The notes beneath the pieces were generated by a model. It did no database searches. It had not been told where the DNA came from and saw only the letters and a list, made by a program, of their open reading frames with translations. Below, piece by piece: positions 1 to 8,270 of a stretch of 59,445 nucleotides of DNA. The stretch is from assembly GCA_030654175.1 (NCBI GenBank), contig JAURXZ010000020.1, positions 1 through 59,445 on the forward strand, written 5' to 3'. The stretch is from Bacteroidia bacterium. GTDB taxonomy: Bacteria; Bacteroidota; Bacteroidia; 2-12-FULL-35-15. The stretch's first letter is position 1; the number at the start of each line of letters is the position of its first letter. A program made the translations under genes and the position numbers.

Positions 1-303
1 ACTTTAACAGGTGATATTTTTTCGATAGGCGGTATGTTTGGTAGATCGGACATAAATTTTACCAGCAAAAAAATTAACATTCAAAAAGGAAGTACCATAT
101 ATTTATTTACTGATGGTTTTGTTGATCAGTTTGGAGGAGAAAAAAACACCAAGTTTTTATCAAGTAGGTTTGAACAATTATTAAAAAGTATTCAGCAACA
201 CAATTTGGAAGAGCAACACAAGAAACTTATTGTTTCTTTTGATGATTGGAAAGGAAACAATAAACAATTAGATGATGTTTTAGTTGTAGGAATAAAAATT
301 TAA
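1..303 (+). CDS. SpoIIE/PP2C-type serine phosphatase, C-terminal fragment
   Basis: The frame is open from the first base of the window, so this is the 3' end of a larger gene; the first internal ATG at 34 is not a credible start. The visible 100 residues carry the end of a SpoIIE/PP2C-like phosphatase fold: an FTDGFVDQFGG motif, a DWKG segment and a closing LDDVLVVGIKI strand with the metal-binding Asp pair. The same block ends the 1241-residue regulator at 28565-32290, so the two are paralogs. The stop overlaps the stop of the convergent SiaC-like gene by a few bases. In Pseudomonas the SiaA phosphatase of this class dephosphorylates SiaC, and the next two genes here are SiaC- and SiaB-like. 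The fragment is therefore inferred to be the phosphatase arm of the same switch. Its sensor domains lie outside the window. Confidence 0.85.
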   Translation, partial: TLTGDIFSIGGMFGRSDINFTSKKINIQKGSTIYLFTDGFVDQFGGEKNTKFLSSRFEQLLKSIQQHNLEEQHKKLIVSFDDWKGNNKQLDDVLVVGIKI

Positions 304-674
304 ATTTCAACCATATCAAATTTAAACTGTAACAATTTAGAATATCGCTCACCTGATGAAAGCATATCGCTGTCTTCCTTGTTATAGTGCCAGGATATAA
401 TAACCTCATTCTTTTTAGACAATTCTTCTAACAATAAAAGAATTTTAAATATCTGTTTTGAACTGGAAGTATTAAAGTATTCAAGTTTAAAATTAAAATG
501 AGTGGATGAATTTGGACTTTTAGCATAATTTTTTATCCATTCAATGCTTGAGGAGAAAAAACCAACGGCATCTTCCGGAAAACATCTTTGTGAAATTTCA
601 AAAGTGCCGGATATCGCATCCAGTATTATTTCAGGGGTATCACTTGTTGCTTTTATATTTAATGCTTCCATCAT
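300..674 (-). CDS. SiaC-family regulatory phosphoprotein (DUF1987)
   Basis: A 124-residue protein with the DUF1987/SiaC signature: GTFEIS followed by a PED motif (residues 33-35), an aromatic patch, and YFNTSSSK at 66-73. Thr69 in this motif lines up with the phosphorylated threonine of Pseudomonas SiaC, so it is the predicted switch residue. In the known system the SiaB kinase phosphorylates SiaC and the SiaA PP2C phosphatase reverses this. Unphosphorylated SiaC then activates a diguanylate cyclase. Here the gene lies 6 bp downstream of a SiaB-like gene on the same strand and faces a SpoIIE phosphatase, so all three partner types are present. No GGDEF gene is visible, so the output target is unknown. 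A second ATG one codon in (671) is an equally plausible start. Confidence 0.85.
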   Translation of the reverse strand: MMEALNIKATSDTPEIILDAISGTFEISQRCFPEDAVGFFSSSIEWIKNYAKSPNSSTHFNFKLEYFNTSSSKQIFKILLLLEELSKKNEVIISWHYNKEDSDMLSSGERYSKLLQFKFDMVEI

Positions 675-680
675 AAATAT

Positions 681-1826
681 TTATTTTTTTTCTGATATCT
701 TAACCTGAATTTCGAAAAAAGAATAGTCTGCATCAATCTGGCTGAAATTATAGACAATATTATTTTTACTTTTCATTTTTATATCTATAAATCCAAGTCC
801 TGCACCTTTCTGTCCTTTCTTTTCATCTTCCATTATCGTCTTATCGAAAAGATTATCCAATTCTTCAAAATTAGCTTTATTTACTTTATCCAAAGAGGCG
901 CTTAATGATTCAACTCTTTTAGTTAAAATTAAATTTCCGGTAGTCAGGGTGTATTCTCCGTTTTTTTCTCCAAGCATCAAAATTCCTGATTTCCCTTCTT
1001 TTTCGGTATCCGGTTCATCTGCATGTTTGTATATGTTTTGAGAAAGTTCAACAATAATATTGAAGATCTTTTTCCGAAGCGCCAGATCCTCCTTATTTCC
1101 AATATTTCCTTCTGTCATAGAAAGGATGCTTATCAAACTTTCCTGTGTAAAATCAACCTGGTAAATTAGATTTAGATTTTTTTCTAAAATAAGGGCTTCC
1201 AAACCTTCAATCCATGTTAACCTGTCTGTGTTAATATCCTGGGAAGCCGTTTCAGCATCAGGTGCGGATACTTTTATCTGGAAATAAAAATTAGAAATTT
1301 CATTGTTGATCTCTTTAAAATCGTATGATAATTTGTTTCCGGATTTCCTTGCCATTTCAATTAATCCAAGCCCTGCGCCTCCTTTTGTTGAAAGTTCACC
1401 CTGAGAAAGCGTTTCCTTATAGTACTCTTTCAGGCTTTCTTTATCCAGGCTGTTTACTTTGCTTAACTTCGATTTTAATGAATCAATATTTTTATTTTCA
1501 ATAGTGTTTCCTGAAGTTATATAATAATCATTTTCCAGACGCTGAATAACAAAAAAGCTGGAGCTGTCAGTGCTTTCTTGTGTTTTAACGTCCTGGTGAC
1601 GGGTTATGTTCTGTAAAGATTCAAGCATAATAAAATACACTTTTTTCTTTGTGGAGGAAGATTCGCTGAAATTAGCCATGTTTGTTTCAGCAAGCGACAA
1701 AATTTTATTCGAAAGGTCAATAGAAAAACCACCACGATAAATATAGCTCAAGCTATAATGATTCATCTGGCGATACAGATCAAAGATAAATGAATGATTT
1801 TTGTTTTCTTGAGGATTCACAAACAA
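681..1826 (-). CDS. Tandem SiaB-like protein kinase (two fused kinase domains)
   Basis: The 381 residues are two copies of one GHKL/SiaB-like module. Copy 1 (about 1-185) has an N-box-like ESLQNITRH and a G-box GGAGLGLIEMA. Copy 2 (about 205-381) has ELSQNIYKHAD and KGAGLGFIDI. Both keep the spacing between boxes and a TTGN/TSGN strand between them. SiaB proteins phosphorylate SiaC and are normally a single domain of about 180-190 residues, so the fusion is unusual. The N-box asparagine and the glycine loops are present in both copies, so both could bind ATP. The gene is co-directional with siaC (6-bp gap) and has its own promoter at 1893-1921. Role inferred from family and neighbours: counteracts the SpoIIE phosphatase at 1-303. 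Confidence 0.8.
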   Translation of the reverse strand: MFVNPQENKNHSFIFDLYRQMNHYSLSYIYRGGFSIDLSNKILSLAETNMANFSESSSTKKKVYFIMLESLQNITRHQDVKTQESTDSSSFFVIQRLENDYYITSGNTIENKNIDSLKSKLSKVNSLDKESLKEYYKETLSQGELSTKGGAGLGLIEMARKSGNKLSYDFKEINNEISNFYFQIKVSAPDAETASQDINTDRLTWIEGLEALILEKNLNLIYQVDFTQESLISILSMTEGNIGNKEDLALRKKIFNIIVELSQNIYKHADEPDTEKEGKSGILMLGEKNGEYTLTTGNLILTKRVESLSASLDKVNKANFEELDNLFDKTIMEDEKKGQKGAGLGFIDIKMKSKNNIVYNFSQIDADYSFFEIQVKISEKK

Positions 1827-1892
1827 AAGGTTTTTAAATGAATTTTTAAGTCGGAAATTTAATTCTTTTTAATGAAATTTTATTAAATCAAA

Positions 1893-1921
1893 CAAATCTA
1901 TTAAAAATAGTCGAATTCCAA
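1893..1921 (-). promoter_or_regulatory. Promoter of the siaB-siaC-like operon
   Basis: Read on the minus strand this is TTG, 18 bases, then TAGATTTG. It matches the Bacteroidota pattern TTG-N17-23-TAnnTTTG and lies about 67 bp before the siaB-like start. Confidence 0.6.
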
Positions 1922-1933
1922 TTTCCCTTAGAT

Positions 1934-1984
1934 CAAAAAAAACACTTTTTGAAATGCATTATCATTATTTAATTCAAAAAGTGT
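1934..1984 (-). terminator. Rho-independent terminator-like hairpin, minus strand
   Basis: A perfect 12-bp stem (ACACTTTTTGAA, 1942-1953, with TTCAAAAAGTGT, 1973-1984) has a 19-nt loop. On the minus strand it is followed by a run of eight T. It sits upstream of the siaB promoter, with no minus-strand gene feeding into it. Confidence 0.5.
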
Positions 1985-2295
1985 AAATTTTCAGGAATAT
2001 GGACGGTCATTAGCCCAAAATACTTAAAATAACCCTGTTTAGCTCCTAAACAATTGAGATTAATGGGGTTTCTAAATATATTCTCAACAAAAAAGCCTGC
2101 TTTCTTGAAAATTATTCAGCTTTTTTGTGTCTTAATTATTTGATTATCAGGTGTGTAAAAAAATATACCCATTTCATGGCCTAAAATTGTGTTTTAATAC
2201 TCCTTTAAAAACATATTCATCTAAATTTTGATGAAAATCATTGCTATCCTTTAAATATTAAATCTAAATGTTTCATTCTTAAGGATTTATTTATT
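1985..2295. other. Intergenic stretch with a second hairpin
   Basis: No ORF or known RNA is recognisable. There is a 10-bp perfect stem, ACAAAAAAGC (2087-2096) with GCTTTTTTGT (2119-2128), but only a weak T-run follows. With the minus-strand terminator-like hairpin at 1934-1984, the stretch could hold a small minus-strand transcript; no promoter box of the TAnnTTTG type was found to support it. Confidence 0.3.
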
Positions 2296-2303
2296 TATCT
2301 TTG
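2296..2303 (+). promoter_or_regulatory. -7 box for the hypothetical gene at 2328
   Basis: TATCTTTG fits TAnnTTTG. It overlaps the upstream in-frame TTG at 2301, which rules that codon out as the start and favours ATG at 2328. Confidence 0.5.
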
Positions 2304-2327
2304 TACTCCAACCAAATCATAAAGATC

Positions 2328-2780
2328 ATGTTTGAAATTTTAAAAAGTTTTGAGACAAAGTATGGTTACCTTAAAAAAAAGGGATTAACTATCGAAGGAT
2401 TGGCTATGGTAGATGTTAAAAAGAAAAAACATGTTATTAAGATCAGCCGACCGTTGATATTTGATAACAGGTTGATTCCTAAGCGTTTCGAAGGGTTGGA
2501 TGTTAAAACGAATATTAAACTTGGGGCAGAAATGCCAATTGAGTTTAATGTTGACCGTACCCAACCTGATTGGCATAAAACCCAATACATATGGGCTCCG
2601 GAACGTTTTATCAAATATGTTGAACGTTGCGAAAAAGAGATCAAAGCAGAATTGGACAGCCCTCTTATGACAAGAGTTGAAATGTTGGACGCATTGTGTT
2701 TTGGTAATTTTGAGGAACATAAACAGAAAAGTCTGCAATTGATCAAAGAAGGAAAATTGCCAGCTTATTGCGTGAACTAA
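2328..2780 (+). CDS. Conserved-looking hypothetical protein
   Basis: About 150 residues starting MFEILKSFE. The frame extends back to a TTG at 2301, but that codon lies inside the -7 box, so ATG 2328 is preferred. The protein is soluble, rich in Lys and charged residues, and has no signal peptide or membrane segment. Visible landmarks are a KKKGLTIEGLAMVD segment, FDNRLIPKRFEGLDV, and a WHKTQYIWAPERFIKYVERCE stretch near residues 80-105. A helical tail ends in LIKEGKLPAYCVN. I do not recognise the family and assign no function. It is a monocistronic unit: promoter box just upstream and a good terminator at 2820-2850. Confidence 0.75.
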   Translation: MFEILKSFETKYGYLKKKGLTIEGLAMVDVKKKKHVIKISRPLIFDNRLIPKRFEGLDVKTNIKLGAEMPIEFNVDRTQPDWHKTQYIWAPERFIKYVERCEKEIKAELDSPLMTRVEMLDALCFGNFEEHKQKSLQLIKEGKLPAYCVN

Positions 2781-2819
2781 TTTATAATTAATTAAGGGTT
2801 AAGCATTTGTTAGTTTATT

Positions 2820-2850
2820 AAAGCACTCTGAGCGATCAGGGTGCTTTTTT
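2820..2850 (+). terminator. Rho-independent terminator
   Basis: The arms AAAGCACTCTGA and TCAGGGTGCTTTTTT pair around a 4-nt loop and end in a T-run, about 40 bp after the stop at 2780. Confidence 0.8.
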
Positions 2851-2853
2851 ATT

Positions 2854-2861
2854 TATATTTG
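2854..2861 (+). promoter_or_regulatory. -7 box upstream of the crotonase gene
   Basis: TATATTTG matches TAnnTTTG and lies just after the terminator. It would give a leader of roughly 125 nt. The leader contains degenerate AATTCACC-type short repeats (about 2935-2990). No clear -33 element. Confidence 0.45.
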
Positions 2862-2994
2862 CACCTCAAAGTAGAGATTTAAAGATTTATTGCTTTGGAG
2901 AATTGGAAAAGATCTCCAGATCACCAAAATCTTCACTAAATCACTAATTCTCCAATTCACTAATTTCCCAATTCACCAATTCAATAATTCAGAT

Positions 2995-3753
2995 ATGGAC
3001 AGATCATACGTAAAATCAAACACAGCAGATGGGATTGCAACTATCACCTTTTTTCACCCTCAAAGTAACTCATTACCAGGCACTTTGTTGGTTAAACTGG
3101 CCGAAGAGATATCCAAAGCAGGGAATGATAGTAACGCCCGTGTAATTATTTTAAAAAGTGATGGCGACAGTACTTTTTGTGCCGGAGCTTCATTTGATGA
3201 ATTGATTTCCATTAAGGATTTCGAAACCGGAAAAAAGTTCTTCTCCGGTTTTGCTATGGTTATTAATGCCATCAGAAAAGCACCTAAATTTGTGATTGCT
3301 CGTGTTCAGGGGAAAGCTGTTGGTGGTGGTGTTGGTATAGCGTGTGCTGCCGATTACACCTTGGCTATTGACGTGGCAGTGGTAAAACTTAGCGAATTAG
3401 CCGTTGGTATTGGTCCATTTGTTGTTGGTCCTGCAGTTGAACGTAAAATAGGGACTTCCGCATTTACATCACTTTCTATTAATGCTACCGAATGGCATCA
3501 TGCCGATTGGGCAAAATCAAAAGGCTTATATGTCGAAATTTATAAAACAATTGAGGAATTGGATGCTGCCGTGGCAACCTTAGCTGAAAATCTTTCCAGA
3601 TCAAACCCCGAAGCCATGGAAATGCTAAAAAAGGTATTCTGGAAAGGAACTGAGAACTGGGACACGCTGTTAATTGAACGTGCCGAGATAAGTGGGAAAC
3701 TTGTACTTTCCGAATTTACAGTGAACGCCATCAATAAATTTAAAGCAAAATAA
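2995..3753 (+). CDS. Enoyl-CoA hydratase/isomerase (crotonase) family protein
   Basis: 252 residues from ATG 2995 (MDRSYVKSN). The frame runs further upstream, but that part is translated low-complexity leader, so it is excluded. Crotonase fold: the first oxyanion-hole segment FCAGASFDEL lies near residues 58-67, and the second, GGGVGIACAAD, near 108-118. An SELAVGIGPF segment supplies one glutamate at the usual second acid position. The first acid position of classical hydratases (GGGxE) is replaced by GGGVG, so this may be an isomerase or another crotonase reaction rather than a standard beta-oxidation hydratase. It is cytosolic and not in an operon with other fatty acid genes. Confidence 0.85.
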   Translation: MDRSYVKSNTADGIATITFFHPQSNSLPGTLLVKLAEEISKAGNDSNARVIILKSDGDSTFCAGASFDELISIKDFETGKKFFSGFAMVINAIRKAPKFVIARVQGKAVGGGVGIACAADYTLAIDVAVVKLSELAVGIGPFVVGPAVERKIGTSAFTSLSINATEWHHADWAKSKGLYVEIYKTIEELDAAVATLAENLSRSNPEAMEMLKKVFWKGTENWDTLLIERAEISGKLVLSEFTVNAINKFKAK

Positions 3754-3770
3754 TTACCAGCATAAATAGC

Positions 3771-3834
3771 GCCACAGATTTCACAGATTTTGTCCCCAAA
3801 CGCTTAAAACAATAGAATCTACGTAATCTGTGGC
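3771..3834. repeat. CACAGATT-type inverted repeat
   Basis: The arms GCCACAGATTTCACAGATTT (3771-3790) and GAATCTACGTAATCTGTGGC (3815-3834) are imperfect inverted repeats. They lie just before the DUF3817 gene. A related element is at 37830-37951. Confidence 0.65.
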
Positions 3835-3850
3835 AAAATAAATTCCAAAA

Positions 3851-4156
3851 ATGACAACAAACGATATTTCATTTAAAACCCCATTAGGCCGCCTCCTGAA
3901 AGTGGGCTTTGCTGAGGGTGTTTCCTTTATTGTTCTATTATTTATTGCCATGCCCTTAAAGTATATGGCCGATATGCCGGCACCTGTGCGTATTGTAGGA
4001 ATGCTGCATGGTGTTTTATTTATTGCATATGCAATAGCGCTTTTGCAGGCAGGTTTTGTTTACAAATGGTCCATCAAAACAATAATAATAGCGTTCCTGC
4101 TCTCATTTATCCCTTTTGGTACCTTCTTTTTGGACAGAGTTTTGAAAAAGCAATGA
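3851..4156 (+). CDS. DUF3817 family small membrane protein
   Basis: 101 residues with three hydrophobic segments: about 20-37 (FAEGVSFIVLLFIAMPL), 46-67 (VRIVGMLHGVLFIAYAIALLQ) and 74-95. The pattern GRLLKVGFAEGVSF...MPLKY...GMLHGVLF is characteristic of DUF3817 (YdzA-like) inner membrane proteins. The biochemical role of the family is unknown. It is a single gene with 95 bp between it and the crotonase gene, most of which is the inverted repeat at 3771-3834. Confidence 0.85.
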   Translation: MTTNDISFKTPLGRLLKVGFAEGVSFIVLLFIAMPLKYMADMPAPVRIVGMLHGVLFIAYAIALLQAGFVYKWSIKTIIIAFLLSFIPFGTFFLDRVLKKQ

Positions 4157-4228
4157 TCCGGTCTTTCTCTCTTACGATTGTTAATTTTTGATAAAGCCAA
4201 ATAAACGCTTGCAAATTCTCTTTCATTG

Positions 4229-4331
4229 AAAATGCTGCGTTAGGGATTGCAGCGTAAATCCTTTTCTGTTTAGAAAAGATTGAAGCGGAAAGCCCGCCCC
4301 TTTCTCTAAAAAGAAAGGGGAACGCCCCAAT
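4229..4331 (-). repeat. Interspersed palindromic repeat, copy A
   Basis: About 95-100 bp that is the reverse complement, with roughly 85-90% identity by eye, of 5790-5886. It contains two internal hairpins: CCCCTTTCT/AGAAAGGGG and CTTTTCT/AGAAAAG. The two copies flank the helicase gene in opposite orientation. Confidence 0.8.
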
Positions 4332-4373
4332 GAAAGGTTCCAGACAAATTATTTTTATTTTATTGATAATAGC

Positions 4374-5684
4374 CTACCTCGATACCTCAATCTTTACCTT
4401 TTTACCCTTTATCTTTTCATTTTTAACCAATTGAACCACAGCTTCAGCCTTTTTAGTAGTTACAGCTGCATACGAAGAATGATCCAACACTTCTATCAAT
4501 CCCAATTCCTCTTTTTGTAAATTTCCTTTTTGAAGCAACAGACCTACAATGTCCACTTTATTAATTTTATCTTTTTTACCCGAAGCAATATAAAGTGTAA
4601 CCCATTCCGACTTTTCCGGAATCACATTTTTTTCAGGTAATGTTTCAACAGCAGGGGATTCTTTTATAAATGAAGGAACGTATTCCGTTTCCGACAATAA
4701 TAAATAAGAAGTTCCTTTTGCATTCATACGTGCTGTTCTGCCATTACGATGAATAAAAATATCTTCACTATGCGGCAATTGATAATGGATCACATATTCA
4801 ATTTCCGGGATATCTAGTCCGCGGGAGGCCAGATCAGTAGTGATCAGCATTTTATGGCTTCCGTTCCTGAATTTTATCAATGCACGTTCTCTGTCCTCCT
4901 GTTCCATCCCACCATGGAAAATTCCATGCGCCAATCCTTTATCCCAAAGCAAACCACTGATACGCTCTACAGCTTCACGGTGATTACAAAAAATCAATGA
5001 AGCTGTATTACCCAACTTGCAGATCAATGAAAATAAGGTATCCTGCTTATCTGTTCCTTCAGCTTTAACTATTTTTAACTTTAATCCTTGCGGTTTTGTT
5101 GGAGTAATACTCAAATAATTAAGTTCGATCGGGTCTTTAACACCCGTAAAATCTGGTATTTCCTTCATCTTGGTAGCAGAAGTTAAAATACGTTTATTTA
5201 ATTTTTTCAGTTCATGAATAATGAATGACATCTCTTCTTTGAAACCAAATTCCAATGATTTATCAAATTCATCCAACACCAAAGTACTAACCGTGTTCGT
5301 ATCAAAACTGTTCCGCCTGATATGAAAAGCAATTCTTCCCGGGGTTCCCACAAGGACAGAAGCAGGGTGTTCAAAATTGTTTTTTTCAGTTTTTGTGGAG
5401 TGCCCGCCATAACAGCAATTCACTTTAAAGCCCGTATTCATTGATTTAAAAACGGTTTCAATTTGTATGGCCAGCTCACGTGAAGGGACTAATATCAAGG
5501 CTTGAACTCCGGCTTTTTTTTGATCCAGATTTTGTAAGATCGGTAATAAAAATCCCAATGTTTTTCCCGAACCTGTTGGAGAGAGCAGTATTACATCATT
5601 TTCCTTTTTAGCAGCTTCAATCGAAGCCAATTGCATTTCATTTAGTGAAGGGATCTTTAAATGCTCCAGTATTTTTTGTATCAT
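4374..5684 (-). CDS. DEAD-box ATP-dependent RNA helicase (DbpA-like)
   Basis: 436 residues. Helicase motifs in order: Q-motif region (PSLNEMQ), Walker A SPTGSGKT (35-42), PSRELA, TPGR, motif II as DEFD rather than DEAD, SAT, then the second RecA domain with IFCNHRE and HRNGRTAR. The last 75 residues, beginning WVTLYIASGKKDKINKVDIVG, look like the DbpA/CsdA C-terminal RNA-binding domain, which in DbpA directs the enzyme to 23S rRNA. Likely cytosolic ribosome-assembly factor. The DEFD variant of motif II keeps the catalytic D-E and the last D. The gene stands alone and is bracketed by inverted repeat copies. Confidence 0.9.
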   Translation of the reverse strand: MIQKILEHLKIPSLNEMQLASIEAAKKENDVILLSPTGSGKTLGFLLPILQNLDQKKAGVQALILVPSRELAIQIETVFKSMNTGFKVNCCYGGHSTKTEKNNFEHPASVLVGTPGRIAFHIRRNSFDTNTVSTLVLDEFDKSLEFGFKEEMSFIIHELKKLNKRILTSATKMKEIPDFTGVKDPIELNYLSITPTKPQGLKLKIVKAEGTDKQDTLFSLICKLGNTASLIFCNHREAVERISGLLWDKGLAHGIFHGGMEQEDRERALIKFRNGSHKMLITTDLASRGLDIPEIEYVIHYQLPHSEDIFIHRNGRTARMNAKGTSYLLLSETEYVPSFIKESPAVETLPEKNVIPEKSEWVTLYIASGKKDKINKVDIVGLLLQKGNLQKEELGLIEVLDHSSYAAVTTKKAEAVVQLVKNEKIKGKKVKIEVSR

Positions 5685-5789
5685 TATTGTTTTTGTTGGA
5701 GTTCAAAGATACGGTATTTATTGGGGAGGAAGAGAGTGGGAACGAGGTAATTTATAATCTGAAAGTTCAGGCTTGAATAAATTTAAACA

Positions 5790-5886
5790 TTTTGGGCGTT
5801 CCCTTTCTGAAAAAGAAAGGGCCGGGCTTTGCACTTCAATCTTTTCTAAACAGAAAAGGATTTACGTTGCAATCCCTAACGCGCGC
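5790..5886 (+). repeat. Interspersed palindromic repeat, copy B
   Basis: Inverted copy of 4229-4331. It runs from GGGCGTTCCCTTTC to CAATCCCTAACGC and has the same two internal hairpins. A short apparent ORF (5792-5995) runs through it and is not considered a gene. Confidence 0.8.
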
Positions 5887-6205
5887 TACCATGAAATTTT
5901 TGACTCATCCTGCATCTCGCATACGAGCACCTCAGGTTGAAAATTTTAATTGGATTGGCGCGCGAGCCAGAAAAGGTAGCGGGGGGCTGCGTTAGCTTGT
6001 GCGTAAGCCTATTACCTTTTCTTGAATTTTTGTTTCTTTTGTTTCAAGACAAAAGAAAAACACGCAGTTTTTCCTGAATTGATAGTGGTCTAATGTCAAA
6101 TTGATGACAATACCATTTAAGATGAAAATTATTAATGAGAGCTATATTGAGTAGCCCCATCCATGGAGGGCTAAGAACTAAAAGCAAAACAGAATTTTAC
6201 AAAAT
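5887..6205. other. Noncoding stretch with hairpins
   Basis: No credible gene. It begins with a GC-richer segment (5881-5995, GCGCGCTACC ... GGTAGCGGGG). A hairpin follows, TTCTTTTGT/ACAAAAGAA around 6029-6053. Near the accD stop there is a small palindrome AGCCCC..GGGCT (about 6153-6172). It looks like more extragenic repeat material. Confidence 0.4.
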
Positions 6206-7051
6206 CTAATTCTTAAACATTTTAAGCAATTGGGCCAATTGTACTTTCAAATCTTTACGATTGATGATCTTATCTAAAAAACCATGTTCAAGCACAAATT
6301 CAGAGGTTTGAAAACCTTTTGGAAGATCTTTGCCTATGGTTTCTTTTACCACCCGCGGACCGGCAAAGCCGATAAGGGCTTTCGGTTCAGCAATGTTTAA
6401 ATCGCCAAGCATCGCATAAGATGCAGTAACACCACCCGTTGTTGGATCAGTAAGAAATGAAATATATGGGATCTTTGCTTCTGCCATCAATGAAAGTTTT
6501 GCGGATGTTTTAGCCATTTGCATCAATGAAAATGCGGCTTCCATCATACGCGCCCCACCTGATTTAGAAATGATCATTAATGGAATACGTTTCTCAAGAC
6601 AATAATCTATTGAACGTGCAATTTTTTCACCTACTACAGAGCCCATCGAACCGCCAATAAATGTAAAATCCATGCAGGCAATCACAAGATCTTCACCCCC
6701 AACAAGGCCATGTGCACTTCTTAGAGCGTCTTTTAAATTGGTTTTCTTCTGCGTATCAACCAAGCGGTCCGAATATTTTTTGGTATCTGTAAAGCTTAAA
6801 GGATCGGCAGCAGTTAAATTTGCATTTAATTCAATAAACTCATTGTTATCAAAGATCAGTTCAAAATATTCAGCCGACCCTATTTTTTCGTGGTAATCAC
6901 ACTCAGCACAAACATAAAGATTTTGAGCATGTTCATTTGAATTTGCTAATTTTTTACATGAAGGACATTTATACCACAAGCCTTCCGGAGTTTCCTTCTT
7001 TTCTTTAGTAGAAGTGGTAATACCTTTTTTTATACGTTTAAACCAACTCAT
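6206..7051 (-). CDS. accD: Acetyl-CoA carboxylase carboxyltransferase subunit beta
   Basis: 281 residues, the normal length. An N-terminal zinc ribbon (Cys29, Cys32, Cys48, Cys51) is followed by the crotonase-like carboxyltransferase domain with [11 protein letters not shown] and [18 protein letters not shown]. AccD pairs with AccA to move the carboxyl group from carboxybiotin to acetyl-CoA, making malonyl-CoA for fatty acid synthesis. accA and accBC are not in the window. It follows fbaB on the same strand after a 90-bp gap made of AATTTGAAAA-type short repeats, so co-transcription is likely. Confidence 0.95.
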   Translation of the reverse strand: MSWFKRIKKGITTSTKEKKETPEGLWYKCPSCKKLANSNEHAQNLYVCAECDYHEKIGSAEYFELIFDNNEFIELNANLTAADPLSFTDTKKYSDRLVDTQKKTNLKDALRSAHGLVGGEDLVIACMDFTFIGGSMGSVVGEKIARSIDYCLEKRIPLMIISKSGGARMMEAAFSLMQMAKTSAKLSLMAEAKIPYISFLTDPTTGGVTASYAMLGDLNIAEPKALIGFAGPRVVKETIGKDLPKGFQTSEFVLEHGFLDKIINRKDLKVQLAQLLKMFKN

Positions 7052-7141
7052 CTTTTTAATTTGAAAATTTGAAAATTAAAAAATTTGAAAATTGGGCATT
7101 TGAACATTTTCAAATTACCTCATTTTCAAATTAGCACATTA
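7052..7141. repeat. Degenerate TTTGAAAATT short-period run
   Basis: The spacer between fbaB and accD is almost entirely made of repeats of TTTGAAAATT and its complement. Similar low-complexity runs occur upstream of other genes in the window (about 2935-2990, 25565-25640 and 48423-48495). Confidence 0.6.
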
Positions 7142-8200
7142 TTACGCAATTGTAATTGTTTTATCTAAATACACATCCTGAATGGTGTTTAGTAACTCAA
7201 TGCCGTCTTTTACTGGTTTTTGAAAGGCTTTACGTCCCGAGATCAAACCTTGTCCTCCTCCACGTTTATTGATTACAGCAGTACTCACTGCTTCAGCCAA
7301 ATCGGATGCCCCTTTTGATTCTCCACCGGAGTTGATCAAACCAATACGTCCCATATAACAATTAGCAACCTGGTAACGTGCAAGATCAATTGGATGGTCA
7401 GTGGTTAATTCAGAATATACTTTAGGATGTGTTTTTCCATAGTTTAAAGCAGTATAACCACCATTTTTATCCGACATTTTTTGTTTGATGATATCAGCTT
7501 GAATAGTTACTCCTAAATGGTTTGCCTGTGATGATAGATCGGCAGCAGTGCTGTAATCAATCCCATCTTTTTTGAAGGCATTATTACGGGTATAGCACCA
7601 TAAAACAGTTGCCATGCCTAATTCGTGAGCACGTTCAAATGCTTGGGCTACTTCTACGATCTGACGTGATGATTCTGCTGAACCAAAATAAATAGTGGCT
7701 CCAACAGCTACCGCACCCATATTCCATGCCTCCTCAACTGAGCCGAACATGATCTGATCAAATTTATTTGGGTAGGTTAAAAATTCATTGTGGTTTATCT
7801 TTACAATGAAAGGTATTTTATGAGCATATTTACGTGCCACAGAAGCCAATACACCATAGGTAGATGCAACTGCATTACAGCCTCCGTCAATAGCTAATTT
7901 TACAATGTTTTCTGAATCAAAATAAATCGGATTAGGAGCAAAGGAAGCCCCTGCGCTATGCTCAATTCCCTGGTCTACAGGTAAAATGCTCATATAACCC
8001 GTGCCGGCCAAACGACCGGTGTTGTATAGCTGGTGTAAACTACGTAATACTTGTGGATTACGGTTGGTATACGTAAAAATACGATCAACAAAATCAGCCC
8101 CCGGCTGGTGAATACTCTCTTTCGAAATGGTTTTGCAATGGTGATTCAATAAACTATCAGCATTTGAGCCCAATAATTCTTCAATTTTTTTGTTTGCCAT
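7142..8200 (-). CDS. fbaB: Class I fructose-bisphosphate aldolase (DhnA/FbaB type)
   Basis: 352 residues. It closely resembles E. coli Fba[11 protein letters not shown] near the N-terminus, ADIIKQKM with the likely Schiff-base Lys239, [14 protein letters not shown], and the C-terminal LISGRKAFQ and [12 protein letters not shown]. It cleaves fructose 1,6-bisphosphate (or runs the reverse reaction in gluconeogenesis) without metal. Cytosolic and full-length. A TAGCTTTG box on the minus strand at 8263-8270 probably drives fbaB and accD. Confidence 0.95.
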   Translation of the reverse strand: MANKKIEELLGSNADSLLNHHCKTISKESIHQPGADFVDRIFTYTNRNPQVLRSLHQLYNTGRLAGTGYMSILPVDQGIEHSAGASFAPNPIYFDSENIVKLAIDGGCNAVASTYGVLASVARKYAHKIPFIVKINHNEFLTYPNKFDQIMFGSVEEAWNMGAVAVGATIYFGSAESSRQIVEVAQAFERAHELGMATVLWCYTRNNAFKKDGIDYSTAADLSSQANHLGVTIQADIIKQKMSDKNGGYTALNYGKTHPKVYSELTTDHPIDLARYQVANCYMGRIGLINSGGESKGASDLAEAVSTAVINKRGGGQGLISGRKAFQKPVKDGIELLNTIQDVYLDKTITIA

Positions 8201-8262
8201 CTTTTTTTAATTTGAAAATTAAATTATCACCTCTTTTAATTTATCTTAAATTTTTCGGAAGG

Positions 8263-8270
8263 CAAAGCTA
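8263..8270 (-). promoter_or_regulatory. -7 box upstream of fbaB
   Basis: TAGCTTTG on the minus strand, about 63 bp before the fbaB start; matches TAnnTTTG. No good -33 TTG at the right distance. Confidence 0.4.

Noticed and set aside
300-1826. Complete SiaABCD c-di-GMP pathway
   Set aside because: SiaA-, SiaB- and SiaC-like parts are visible, but no GGDEF cyclase is in the window, so the output cannot be claimed.
2301-2327. TTG start for the hypothetical gene
   Set aside because: The TTG is the end of a TATCTTTG promoter box; ATG 2328 fits better.
5792-5995. 67-codon ORF
   Set aside because: It lies across an interspersed repeat and GC-rich noncoding sequence; no protein-like features.
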